A stretch of DNA of 64,000 nt from JAICJC01 sp963709425 (lineage in GTDB: Bacteria; Actinomycetota; Thermoleophilia; Gaiellales; JAICJC01). Below, piece after piece: positions 42,278 to 50,297 of the stretch (position 1 is its first letter; every line of letters begins with the position of its first letter). The stretch is from contig CAVPWG010000002.1 in the NCBI GenBank assembly GCA_963709425.1, positions 372,001 to 436,000 on the forward strand, written 5' to 3'. The notes under the pieces were generated by a model that was given only the letters and a program-made list of their open reading frames with translations, searched no databases and was not told the DNA's origin. Made by a program: the position numbers and the translations under genes.

Positions 42278-42960
42278 CCCTCCAGCCCGACCAGGTGCGC
42301 GAGATGTTCGACCGGATCTCGCCGTCGTACGACCGCATGAACCGGGTGATGAGCATGGGCATGGACGGCGCCTGGCGCTCCCGGGCCGTTCGCTGCGCCG
42401 GGCTCGCGCCCGGATCGAGTGCCCTCGACGTCTGCTGCGGGACAGGCGACCTGGCCATCGCGCTCCTCGACGCGGTCTCGACCCGGGGCCGGGTCGTCGG
42501 TGTCGACTTCTCGGAGCGGATGCTCGAGGCAGCGCGCGCCAAGAGCTCGCAGGTGGAGTGGCTTCGCGGCGACGCCCTCGGCATGCCGTTCGAGACCGGC
42601 GAGTTCGACGCGTGCACGGTCGGCTTCGGCGTCCGGAACCTGCCCGACATCGAGCGCGGCTTCCGCGAGATGGCGCGCGTCGTCAAGCCGGGGGGCCGGG
42701 TCGTCTGCCTGGAGCTGACCGAGCCGCCGCGTTTCGTCGCGCCGTTCGCACGGCTCTGGACCGACCGCGGCGTGCCGCTCCTGGGCCGCCTCATCGCCCG
42801 CGAGAGCGACGCCTACCGCTACCTGCCGGCCTCGGTGCACCGGTTCCCGCCGGCCGCCGAGCTGGCGGCGATCATGGCGACGGCCGGCCTCGATCGGGTG
42901 CAGTATCGCCGGCTCTCGGGCGGCGCCGTCGCCCTCCATGTGGGTACGGTGCCTCCATGA
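42274..42960 (+). CDS. menG: Demethylmenaquinone methyltransferase (UbiE/MenG)
   Basis: 228 aa. The family signatures are visible: FDRISPSYDRMN at the N-terminus, the SAM loop LDVCCGTGDLA (residues about 49-59), and FGVRNLPDIERGFREMARVVKPGG. It carries out C-methylation, the last step of menaquinone synthesis. It overlaps ubiX before and the prenyl synthase after with ATGA junctions, so three quinone genes are coupled. Confidence 0.95.
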   Translation: MTLQPDQVREMFDRISPSYDRMNRVMSMGMDGAWRSRAVRCAGLAPGSSALDVCCGTGDLAIALLDAVSTRGRVVGVDFSERMLEAARAKSSQVEWLRGDALGMPFETGEFDACTVGFGVRNLPDIERGFREMARVVKPGGRVVCLELTEPPRFVAPFARLWTDRGVPLLGRLIARESDAYRYLPASVHRFPPAAELAAIMATAGLDRVQYRRLSGGAVALHVGTVPP

Positions 42961-43922
42961 GCACGGTCGCAGCGGTCCTCGAAGTGCCCGGCGTGTCGAC
43001 CTACCTGGACGCGGTCGAGGAGCGGCTGCGCGAGGCGGTGGCCCGTGACGGCGGCGTGGTGGCCGCCTCCGGCATCGACACGCTCGCGTCCGGCGGGAAG
43101 CGGCTGCGGCCGATGCTGGTGCATCTGTGCGCGCCGCCCTCCGGTCGCGCCCGGCAGGGCCTGGTGGCCGCCGGCTGTGCGGTCGAGCTCGTTCACATGG
43201 CGACGCTCGTCCACGACGACCAGATCGACGCGGCCCCGCTCCGGCGCGGCCGGCCGACGGTGTGGCGCTCGCACGGCCCGATCGTCTCGGCGGCCGCCGG
43301 CGACCACCTCTTCGCCCGGGCGTTCTCGGAGCTCGTGACGACGGGGGACATGCAGGCGGTGACGGTGCTTTCCGAGGCCTGCCTGGCACTTGCCCGCGGC
43401 GAGATCCTCCAGCGCGAGCAGGCCGGGAAGGCCGCCACGACGCCCGAGGAGTACCTCGAGCGCTGCCGGCTCAAGACCGGGCGGCTGTTCGCGGCCGCCG
43501 CGACGCTTGGCGCGCGCCTCGGCGGGCTGCCGGTCGACGAGACGGAGCGGATGGGCGAGTTCGGGATCGCGCTCGGGCTCGCCTTCCAGATCGCAGACGA
43601 CGTGCTGGACTGCGACGGCGACCCCGACACGACCGGCAAGGCGCTCGGCACTGACCTGCTCGACGGGACGGTCACGCTGCCGCTCCTGCTCGCGGCCCGG
43701 CGCGATCCCGAGGTCGAGAACGTGCTTCGCCGTGGCGCCGGCCCGGCCGACGTGCTGCCGACGCTCGCCCGGGTCGCCCGATCCGGCGCCGTCTCCGATG
43801 CGCGCGCCGAGGCCGAGCGGCACGCTGAGATCGCACTCGCCGAGCTGGGCCGGCTCGACGGCCGGGTCGATGTCGCCGCGCTCAGCGCGGTGGTTCGCGG
43901 CGCGGTCGAGCGGCGCGCCTAG
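42957..43922 (+). CDS. Polyprenyl diphosphate synthase (menaquinone side chain)
   Basis: 321 aa. The first aspartate-rich motif is DDQID (D87, D88, D91) and the second is DDVLD (D214, D215, D218), with GGKRLRP at about 46-52 for substrate binding. It extends farnesyl or geranyl diphosphate to a long-chain prenyl diphosphate. Coupled to menG by ATGA, it most likely makes the menaquinone tail (hepta- to nonaprenyl). The 3' end overlaps the convergent kinase-like gene by 4 nt. Confidence 0.92.
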   Translation: MSTVAAVLEVPGVSTYLDAVEERLREAVARDGGVVAASGIDTLASGGKRLRPMLVHLCAPPSGRARQGLVAAGCAVELVHMATLVHDDQIDAAPLRRGRPTVWRSHGPIVSAAAGDHLFARAFSELVTTGDMQAVTVLSEACLALARGEILQREQAGKAATTPEEYLERCRLKTGRLFAAAATLGARLGGLPVDETERMGEFGIALGLAFQIADDVLDCDGDPDTTGKALGTDLLDGTVTLPLLLAARRDPEVENVLRRGAGPADVLPTLARVARSGAVSDARAEAERHAEIALAELGRLDGRVDVAALSAVVRGAVERRA

Positions 43923-44449
43923 CCTTCGACGCTCGAGAGCCAGTCGGCGACCGCTTGCGGGGATCGGAGCCGCACGACCTCGAGGTGTGCGAGCTCCGGT
44001 CGGGCGAGCAGCTCCGGCAGGGTGCGCCGCTGGCTCGCGTGCTTGCGGACGGCGAAGACGAAGAGCGAGTCCCAGCCCCAGAACGCCGCCCGCCAGCTTT
44101 CGAGGTTCCCGTTCCAGAGCTCCTCGCGGTTCCGTATCCGCGGCAGCGTCCGCCCCCACAGCCGCTGCAGGCACACGCGCAGGGGGAGGTCGAGCCACAC
44201 GACCGTGTCCGCGCTCTCGAGCACGAGCGTCCCCAGCTTGCGCCGGTAGTCGGAGTCGATGACCCAGCCGCCGGAGCGCAGGATGGGCTCGATCGCCGCC
44301 CGGAGCTCGGCGTCGGGCGTCTCGGTCCAGCCCGGCCCGTGGACCAGACCGTCGGTCTCGACATGCCGCACGCCGAGCTGGGCTGCGAGCGCGCGGCCCA
44401 GCGTCGTCTTGCCGGACCCGCTGATGCCCTGGATCGACACTCTCCTCAC
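43919..44449 (-). CDS. P-loop kinase-like protein (adenylate kinase/topology-modulation type)
   Basis: 176 aa from GTG. The Walker A is GISGSGKTT (residues 8-16), followed by an ETDGLVHGPGW stretch and DYRRKLG typical of small nucleoside/topology-modulation kinases, and a WLDLPLRVCLQR segment. Substrate unknown. It sits alone on the minus strand between the prenyl synthase and mqnE; its role there is not apparent. Confidence 0.82.
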   Translation of the reverse strand: MRRVSIQGISGSGKTTLGRALAAQLGVRHVETDGLVHGPGWTETPDAELRAAIEPILRSGGWVIDSDYRRKLGTLVLESADTVVWLDLPLRVCLQRLWGRTLPRIRNREELWNGNLESWRAAFWGWDSLFVFAVRKHASQRRTLPELLARPELAHLEVVRLRSPQAVADWLSSVEG

Positions 44450-44474
44450 GAGCGGCAGAGACTACCGGCGGCGG

Positions 44475-44480
44475 TAGACT
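44475..44480 (+). promoter_or_regulatory. -10 box (TAGACT) for the mqnE-mqnA-mqnC operon
   Basis: TAGACT ends 10 nt before the ATG at 44491; the leader would be only a few nucleotides. Confidence 0.4.
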
Positions 44481-44490
44481 CCGCCTGCCC

Positions 44491-45600
44491 ATGGCTGTCG
44501 CCGCACATCTGGACACGCTCGCCCCGATCCGCGAGAAGGTGATCGCCGGAGAACGGCTCGACCTCGACGACGGGATCGCGCTGCTCGAGTGCGACGACGT
44601 GCTCGCCCTCGGAGAGCTGGCCGACTCGGCGCGCCGGCTGCGCGGCGGCACCGACGAGGTGTTCTTCGTCAACAACCTCTACCTGAACCACACGAACGTG
44701 TGCCGGGTGAAGTGCAAGTTCTGCGCGTTCGCGCGCACGGGCCGCCAGGACGGCGCCTACACATGGGACATCCCCGACCTGGTCGCCCACGCCGTCGACG
44801 TCCACCGCCGCGAGGAGTACAGCGAGATCCACATGGTCGGCGGCGAGCACCCGCACATCGGCTACGACTACTACCCCGACGTCACGCGCGCGCTGCACGA
44901 GGCGCTGCCGGACGTCCACCTGAAGCTGTTCACCGCCTCCGAGATCCACCATATGACGAAGCTCTCCGGGCTGACCCGCGAGCAGGTCCTGGCCGATCTC
45001 AGGAAGGCGGGGCTCGGCTCGCTGCCCGGCGGCGGCGCGGAGGTGTTCGCCGACCGGGTGCGCAAGCTGATCGCCCCGGGCAAGGAGCATCCCGACGACT
45101 GGATCGCCACCCACCGCGCGGCCCACGCCATCGGCATCCCCACACACTGCACCATGCTCTACGGCCACGTCGAGACCTACGAGGAGCGGATCGACCACCT
45201 GGTTCGCCTGCGCGACCTCCAGGACGAGACCGGCGGCTTCCTGGCGTTCATCCCGCTGCCGTTCCATCCCGAGAACACCGTCTTCGAGCGGCGCGGCTGG
45301 CGCTTCTCGACCGGGTACGACGACCTGCGGATGATCGCCGTCTCGCGGCTCATGCTCGACAACATCGCGAACGTGAAGGCGTACTGGATCATGATCTCGA
45401 CGCCGCTCGCCCAGGTCGCGCTCCACTTCGGCGCGAACGACATCCAGGGCACCGTGATGGAGGAGCAGATCGCCCACGCCGCCGGCGCCGTGACGCCGCA
45501 GGAGGAGAAGGTGCAGAGCCTCGTCTCGCTCATCCGCGAGGCGGGCCGGGTGCCGGTACAGCGCGACACGCTCTACAACACCGTCAGGACCTTCGCGTGA
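44491..45600 (+). CDS. mqnE: Aminofutalosine synthase (radical SAM)
   Basis: 369 aa. The radical-SAM cluster motif is C71-C75-C78 (CRVKCKFC) after the diagnostic NNLYLNHTNV. The segment YTWDIPD and the MVGGEHPH motif are typical of MqnE rather than MqnC. It joins 3-enolpyruvyl-benzoate and SAM to form aminofutalosine in the futalosine menaquinone route. Overlaps mqnA (GTGA). Confidence 0.95.
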   Translation: MAVAAHLDTLAPIREKVIAGERLDLDDGIALLECDDVLALGELADSARRLRGGTDEVFFVNNLYLNHTNVCRVKCKFCAFARTGRQDGAYTWDIPDLVAHAVDVHRREEYSEIHMVGGEHPHIGYDYYPDVTRALHEALPDVHLKLFTASEIHHMTKLSGLTREQVLADLRKAGLGSLPGGGAEVFADRVRKLIAPGKEHPDDWIATHRAAHAIGIPTHCTMLYGHVETYEERIDHLVRLRDLQDETGGFLAFIPLPFHPENTVFERRGWRFSTGYDDLRMIAVSRLMLDNIANVKAYWIMISTPLAQVALHFGANDIQGTVMEEQIAHAAGAVTPQEEKVQSLVSLIREAGRVPVQRDTLYNTVRTFA

Positions 45601-46367
45601 CCCTGCGGCTGGGCCGCATCTCCTACGCGAACATGGCGCCGGTCTTCTACGACCTGACCGGCGTCGACGTCGAGCAGGTACCCGGCGTGCCGACGGAGCT
45701 CAACCGCCGCCTGGTCGCCGGCGAGATCGACGTCGCCCCGATCTCGTCGATCGAGTACGCCCGCAACGCCGACAGGCTGCGGCTGCTCCCCGAGCTGTGC
45801 GTCTCGACGGAGGGCGCCGTCGACTCGATCCAGCTGATCACCCGTCGCCCGCTCGAGCAGGTGCGGACGGTGGCGGTCACGCCTGAGAGCGCGACCTCGG
45901 TCGTCCTGACGAAGGTGCTCCTCGGCGACGTTGCGCTCGTGCCGCTCGATCAGCCGGCCGACGCGCGCATGCTGATCGGCGACGCCGCCCTGCGGAGCGC
46001 CTTCGAGGACCCGACGCCCCACTACGATCTCGGCCGCCTCTGGCAGGAGCGAACCGGGCTGCCCATGGTGTACGCCGTGTGGGCGTGCCGCAAGGAGGTC
46101 GACGACGGCCTGCGCGAGCTCGAGCGGGCGCACCTGCGCTCGCTGGCCGTCGCCCGCTCCGAGCCCGAGGCGCTGGCGCGCCAGGCGGCCGTCGAGTACG
46201 GCTGGCCCGCGGGGTTCCTGGCCCGCTACTTCGAGAAGCTGCGCTACCACTTCGGCCCACGCGAGCGTCAGGGAGTCGTCCGCTTCTTCGAGCTCGCCCA
46301 TCTGGCCGGCGAGCTGGACTCCGTGCCCGAGCTGCGGTTCGTCGAGCTCGCCGAGGTGGCCGGATGA
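45597..46367 (+). CDS. mqnA: Chorismate dehydratase
   Basis: 256 aa from GTG. The family N-terminus LGRISYANMAPV, VPTELNRRL and DVAPISSIEYA (about residues 38-53) are characteristic of MqnA, a periplasmic-binding-protein-like fold that dehydrates chorismate to 3-enolpyruvyl-benzoate, the first committed step. It lies between mqnE and mqnC with overlapping starts. Confidence 0.95.
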   Translation: MTLRLGRISYANMAPVFYDLTGVDVEQVPGVPTELNRRLVAGEIDVAPISSIEYARNADRLRLLPELCVSTEGAVDSIQLITRRPLEQVRTVAVTPESATSVVLTKVLLGDVALVPLDQPADARMLIGDAALRSAFEDPTPHYDLGRLWQERTGLPMVYAVWACRKEVDDGLRELERAHLRSLAVARSEPEALARQAAVEYGWPAGFLARYFEKLRYHFGPRERQGVVRFFELAHLAGELDSVPELRFVELAEVAG

Positions 46368-47449
46368 GCGCGGCTGAGATCCTCGACCGCGCCCTCGAGG
46401 GCGACCGGATCACCGATGACGACGCGGCCGGGCTCCTGCGGTCGCGCGACCTCGTCGCGGTGGGACGGGTCGCCCACGAGCTGCGAAACCGGCGCTCCGA
46501 CCCGGGCGTGGTCACGTTCATCGTCGACCGCAACCTGAACTACTCGAACATCTGCTACACCGACTGCTCGTTCTGCGCCTTCTACCGCAGGCCGGGAGAC
46601 GCCCGCGAGGGCTACGTGCTGCCGCGGCCAGTCATCTTCAAGAAGATCGAGGAGACGCTGGCGCTGGGCGGGACGGCGATCCTCATGCAGGGCGGCCACA
46701 ACCCCGACCTGGGCCTCGACTGGTACGAGGACCTGTTCCGCGAGATCAAGGCGCGCTACCCGATCCACCTGCACGCGCTCTCGCCGTCCGAGATCCAGCA
46801 CGTCGCGCGCAAGGCCCGCCTCACGTCCTCCGAGGCGCTGGCGCGACTGCGCGACGCCGGCCTCGACTCGCTGCCGGGCGGCGGCGCCGAGGTCCTGGTC
46901 GACCGCGTCCGCAAGATCATCTCGCCCAAGAAGACGACGTCGGACGAGTGGCTCTCGATCATGCGCGCGGCCCACAGGCTCGGCATGAGCACCACCGCCA
47001 CGATGATGTGGGGCCATGTCGAGACGCTCGAGGAACGGGTCGAGCACCTGCGCCGGATCCGCGACCTCCAGGACGAGATGCACGGCTTCCGGGCCTTCAT
47101 CTCGTGGACGTACCAGCCCGACAACACCGCACTCGCGCCCCAGGTGACCTGGAACCCGACGAGCTTCGACTACCTCCTGATGCAGGCGGTGACGCGCATC
47201 TACCTGGACAACGTCGAGCACATCCAGAGCTCATGGGTCACGCAGGGCACGAAGATCGGCCAGGTCGCGCTCGGGTTCGGCGCCGACGACATGGGCTCGA
47301 TCATGATCGAGGAGAACGTCGTCTCGGCCGCGGGCACGACGTACCGCGCCACGACCGAGGACTTCGTGCACTACATCCGAAACGCGGGCTTCCGGCCTCG
47401 CCAGCGGGACACGCTCTACCGCACCGTACGCGAGTACGCGGCGGCGTGA
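46364..47449 (+). CDS. mqnC: Cyclic dehypoxanthinyl futalosine synthase (radical SAM)
   Basis: 361 aa. The RNLNYSNICYTDCSFC segment carries the radical-SAM cysteines C64, C68 and C71; MQGGHNPDLGLDWYEDL and SWTYQPDNTAL are typical MqnC motifs. It closes the second ring after removal of the base from (amino)futalosine. The futalosine hydrolase (MqnB) and MqnD are not in this window. Overlaps the next gene (GTGA). Confidence 0.95.
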   Translation: MSAAEILDRALEGDRITDDDAAGLLRSRDLVAVGRVAHELRNRRSDPGVVTFIVDRNLNYSNICYTDCSFCAFYRRPGDAREGYVLPRPVIFKKIEETLALGGTAILMQGGHNPDLGLDWYEDLFREIKARYPIHLHALSPSEIQHVARKARLTSSEALARLRDAGLDSLPGGGAEVLVDRVRKIISPKKTTSDEWLSIMRAAHRLGMSTTATMMWGHVETLEERVEHLRRIRDLQDEMHGFRAFISWTYQPDNTALAPQVTWNPTSFDYLLMQAVTRIYLDNVEHIQSSWVTQGTKIGQVALGFGADDMGSIMIEENVVSAAGTTYRATTEDFVHYIRNAGFRPRQRDTLYRTVREYAAA

Positions 47450-47859
47450 AGGTCACGGTCACGACCACCTGCGCGGCCCCTCCCGAGGTCGTGTGGGAGT
47501 GGATCGCAGACCCCCACAAGCACATCCGGATGCTGCCCGACGAGATCCGAAACGCCGAGGTGCTCGAGAACGGCGACATCGCGTGCGAGCTCGTGTCCGT
47601 GGGCGTGCGCGAGCCCATGACCGTCCGGACGGTCGAGACGGACCCGCCGCGGCGGCTCGTGGAGGAGCGCGTCGACGGCAAGCGACGGGGCACGTCGATC
47701 TTCGAGATCGAGCCTGAGGGCGAGCACGCGAGCAGGGTGACGCTGACCGCTGACGTGGAGCTCTCGATGCTCGCCTCCGCCGTCGCCTCCGGCCCGATCA
47801 AGAGCGCGCTCGCCGACCAGCTGCGGAACCTCGCCACGCTGGTCGCGACCGGCGGGTAG
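47446..47859 (+). CDS. SRPBCC (START-like) superfamily protein
   Basis: 137 aa from GTG. A polyketide cyclase/START-like fold is indicated by TTTCAAPPEVVWEWIADP at the start, a central VETDPPRRLVEER and a long C-terminal helix. Such proteins bind hydrophobic ligands. Its overlap with mqnC suggests it may bind a quinone or prenylated intermediate, but this is inference. Last gene of the mqn operon. Confidence 0.8.
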   Translation: MKVTVTTTCAAPPEVVWEWIADPHKHIRMLPDEIRNAEVLENGDIACELVSVGVREPMTVRTVETDPPRRLVEERVDGKRRGTSIFEIEPEGEHASRVTLTADVELSMLASAVASGPIKSALADQLRNLATLVATGG

Positions 47860-47883
47860 AACGCTGCCGGGGCGGGCGCGTGG

Positions 47884-47931
47884 TTGACAACGGCCGTTTC
47901 GAAAGATATGTTTCGAAACATGTCTTTCGAC
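47884..47931 (+). promoter_or_regulatory. Promoter and operator of the ArsR-like regulator/MFS operon
   Basis: -35 TTGACA (47884-47889), 17-bp spacer and -10 TATGTT (47907-47912) place the transcript start at about 47919-47920, the A of the ATG. TTTCGAAA occurs twice, at 47897-47904 (in the spacer) and 47911-47918; the second is inside a perfect 14-bp palindrome ATGTTTCGAAACAT (47908-47921) across the -10 and start. A half-site CTTTCGA follows at 47924. This is a likely autorepression operator. Confidence 0.75.
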
Positions 47932-48498
47932 AAGCGCCAGATCACCGACCCGCGCATCATGCGCGCCCTCGCGCACCCAACGCGCATCGACCTGCTCGAG
48001 CTCGTCGCCAGGGAGGGCGAGCTGACCGCGACGGCGGCCGCCGACGCCCTCGGGCTCTCGCCCGCCAACTGCTCGTTCCACCTTCGCCAGCTGGGGAAGT
48101 ACGGCTTCCTCGAGGAGGCCAAGCCCGGGCCCGGACGGACGCGGCCCTGGCGGATCGGGTCAGTCCACCACAGCTGGGAGGAGGTCGGCCCCGACGCCGA
48201 GGCGACGGCCGCCGCGTCGGCACTGACGTCCGTGGTCCTCGAGCGCGACCTGAACCGGCTGCGCGACTGGCTCGGCCGCCAGCCGGCCGCCGAGCCGCGC
48301 TGGCGGAAGGCGGCGTTTCTGAGCGAGGCGCTCCTGTACCTCACCCCGGACGAGCTGGAGTCGCTCGGCGAGGGGATCGTCGAGCTTGTGAAGCCGTACA
48401 TCGAGCGGGTCGCGCCCGAACGGCGGCCGGAGCGCTCCGCGCCGGTGCAGCTGCTCGCCGTCGGCTTCCCGATCCGCCCCACGGCCGCCGGCAACTGA
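47920..48498 (+). CDS. ArsR/HTH_20-type transcriptional repressor
   Basis: 192 aa. A winged helix-turn-helix at about residues 8-85 (RIMRALAHPTRIDLLELV, then TATAAADALGLSPANCSFHLRQL) is followed by a helical C-terminal region that probably binds a ligand or dimerises. Start ATG 47920 is preferred because the promoter predicts a leaderless mRNA starting there and the palindromic operator lies just upstream; ATG 47908 would sit in the -10 box. It is followed 6 nt later by an MFS exporter, the usual repressor-pump pair. Confidence 0.88.
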   Translation: MSFDKRQITDPRIMRALAHPTRIDLLELVAREGELTATAAADALGLSPANCSFHLRQLGKYGFLEEAKPGPGRTRPWRIGSVHHSWEEVGPDAEATAAASALTSVVLERDLNRLRDWLGRQPAAEPRWRKAAFLSEALLYLTPDELESLGEGIVELVKPYIERVAPERRPERSAPVQLLAVGFPIRPTAAGN

Positions 48499-48504
48499 GC
48501 CGGG

Positions 48505-49686
48505 ATGCGTGCGCTGTTTCTCGATCGCGATGCACGCCTCCTGCTCGTGGGCCAGGGCCTGTCGCTCTTCGGCGACCGGGCGATGTACCTCGTCCTCGGC
48601 ATCTGGGTGAAGACGCTGACGGGGTCGAACACCCAGGCCGGTCTCGTCTTCTTCGTGCTGGCCCTGCCCGGCCTCGTCGCGCCCGGGTTCGGGCTCCTCG
48701 TCGACCGCGTGCGCAAGCGGCCGCTCATGATCGCGACCGACCTCGGGATCGCGCTCGTGCTCGCCGCGCTCCTGCTCGTGCACGACCGCAGCGATGTCTG
48801 GATCGTCTACGTCGTGACGCTGCTCTACGGCGCGTCCGGGTTCCTCTTCACGTCGGCTCAGTCGGCCCTCCTCACCCAGATGCTGCCGACGGAGCGGCTG
48901 GCGGACGCGAACGCCGTGCTCCAGACGGCGAGTGAGGGCTCCCGGCTGATCGCCCCGCTCATCGGGGCGGGCCTCTTCGCGGCCGTGGGCGGCGCCGCTG
49001 TCGCGGCGCTCGATGCGGCGACGTTCCTGGCCTCGGCGGTGTGCCTGGCCGGACTGCGGCTCCGCGAGTCGCGTCCGGTTGCCCCCGAGCACCACATCCT
49101 GACGCAGCTCGTGGCGGGCATCGCGCACATCGCCCACCGTCCCGGTCTGCGCCGGATCGTGCTCACGGTGGCCGCGGCGCTCCTGGTGGTCGGCTTCGCC
49201 GAGACGGCGATCTTCGCCGTGCTCCAGAAGGGGATCCACCGTCCGCCGGCATTCCTGGGAGTTCTGAGCGCCGCCCAGGGCGTGGGCGCGATCGCGGGCG
49301 CGGTGGCCGCGGCCGCCGTGATCCGCCGGATCGGCGACGCGCGGACCGTCGCGATCGGGATTCTGCTCTTCGGCGTGGGCGACGCGTTCTTCCTCAGCCC
49401 GTCTGTGGGCCCGGTCCTGGTCGGCATCGCGATCGCCGGCGTCGGCCTCTCGTTCGCGGTGGTCGGCTTCGGCACGGCCGTGCAGCTGCGGACCCCGGCC
49501 GAGCTCCAGGGCCGGGTGTACTCCGCGGCCGACACGCTCATCGGCACGCCGCAGACGGCGTCGATCGCGGTGGGCGCGGCCATCCTCACGATCGTCGACT
49601 ACCGCGTGTCGATCGCGGCGATGGCGCTCGTGTGCGCGCTCTGCGGCGGCTATCTGGCGGCGGTCGGCGCACCCGACGACCGGTAG
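48505..49686 (+). CDS. MFS transporter (drug efflux type)
   Basis: 393 aa with 12 predicted membrane helices. The MFS loop 2-3 motif is seen as GLLVDRVRKRPLM (about residues 63-75) and the N-terminal GQGLSLFGDRAMYLVLG resembles the enterobactin/macrolide exporter (MFS_3) group. It lies 6 nt after the repressor gene, so it should be induced by whatever ligand releases that repressor. Drug or metabolite export likely; substrate unknown. Confidence 0.9.
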   Translation: MRALFLDRDARLLLVGQGLSLFGDRAMYLVLGIWVKTLTGSNTQAGLVFFVLALPGLVAPGFGLLVDRVRKRPLMIATDLGIALVLAALLLVHDRSDVWIVYVVTLLYGASGFLFTSAQSALLTQMLPTERLADANAVLQTASEGSRLIAPLIGAGLFAAVGGAAVAALDAATFLASAVCLAGLRLRESRPVAPEHHILTQLVAGIAHIAHRPGLRRIVLTVAAALLVVGFAETAIFAVLQKGIHRPPAFLGVLSAAQGVGAIAGAVAAAAVIRRIGDARTVAIGILLFGVGDAFFLSPSVGPVLVGIAIAGVGLSFAVVGFGTAVQLRTPAELQGRVYSAADTLIGTPQTASIAVGAAILTIVDYRVSIAAMALVCALCGGYLAAVGAPDDR

Positions 49687-49689
49687 GCT
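49684..49689 (+). promoter_or_regulatory. -10 box (TAGGCT) for the DedA gene
   Basis: TAGGCT overlaps the stop codon of the MFS gene (TAG 49684-49686) and ends 8 nt before GTG 49698. Confidence 0.4.
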
Positions 49690-49697
49690 CCGCCGCC

Positions 49698-50285
49698 GTG
49701 GAGTCGCTGTCGCATTCCATCCAGACGTTCGTGGCCGCCCACGGCCTCGAGGCGGTTTTCGTGCTCATGGTGCTCGAGAGCGCGTGCATCCCGATACCGA
49801 GCGAGGTCACGATGATCTACGCCGGCTACCTGGTGTCGCAGGGGGACATGAACTTTGCGGCCGCTGTGCTGGTCGGAGCGTTCGCGAATCTCGTCGGCTC
49901 GTGGATCGCCTGGGGGGTCGGCGCGTACGGCGTTGACGCGTGGCTCTACCGAACCGAGCGCAACCGCCGGCACGCCGAGCAGGCCCACCGGTGGTTCGAG
50001 CGCTACGGCACGCCGGTCGTGTTCTTCTCGCGGATGATTCCGGTCGTGCGGACGTTCATCTCGCTCCCGGCCGGGATTGCGCGGATGCCGCTCGGGCGGT
50101 TCTCGGTTCTCACGTTCGCCGGGTGCCTGCCGTGGTGCCTGCTGCTCGTGGCGATCGGCAATGCCGCCGGCGCCAATTGGGAGACCTGGCACCGCAGGCT
50201 GGGCGATCTCAACTACGTCGTCGTCGCCCTCGCGGTCGCGATCGTGGGCGTCTGGTTACTGCGTCGGCGCCGTTCGACTGCTTAG
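49698..50285 (+). CDS. DedA family membrane protein
   Basis: 195 aa from GTG. The DedA/SNARE-associated core is visible: ESACIPIPSE (about 33-42), GAFANLVGSWIAWGVG, then FSRMIPVVRTFISLPAG (about 110-126). Several helices and re-entrant loops. Family members transport or flip undecaprenyl phosphate or phosphatidylethanolamine. A GTG start after a TAGGCT box. Confidence 0.92.
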   Translation: MESLSHSIQTFVAAHGLEAVFVLMVLESACIPIPSEVTMIYAGYLVSQGDMNFAAAVLVGAFANLVGSWIAWGVGAYGVDAWLYRTERNRRHAEQAHRWFERYGTPVVFFSRMIPVVRTFISLPAGIARMPLGRFSVLTFAGCLPWCLLLVAIGNAAGANWETWHRRLGDLNYVVVALAVAIVGVWLLRRRRSTA

Positions 50286-50291
50286 TACCCT
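50286..50291 (+). promoter_or_regulatory. -10 box (TACCCT) for the sugar aminotransferase gene
   Basis: TACCCT is followed by 6 nt and ATG 50298, only 12 nt after the DedA stop. Confidence 0.5.
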
Positions 50292-50297
50292 GTCTCG

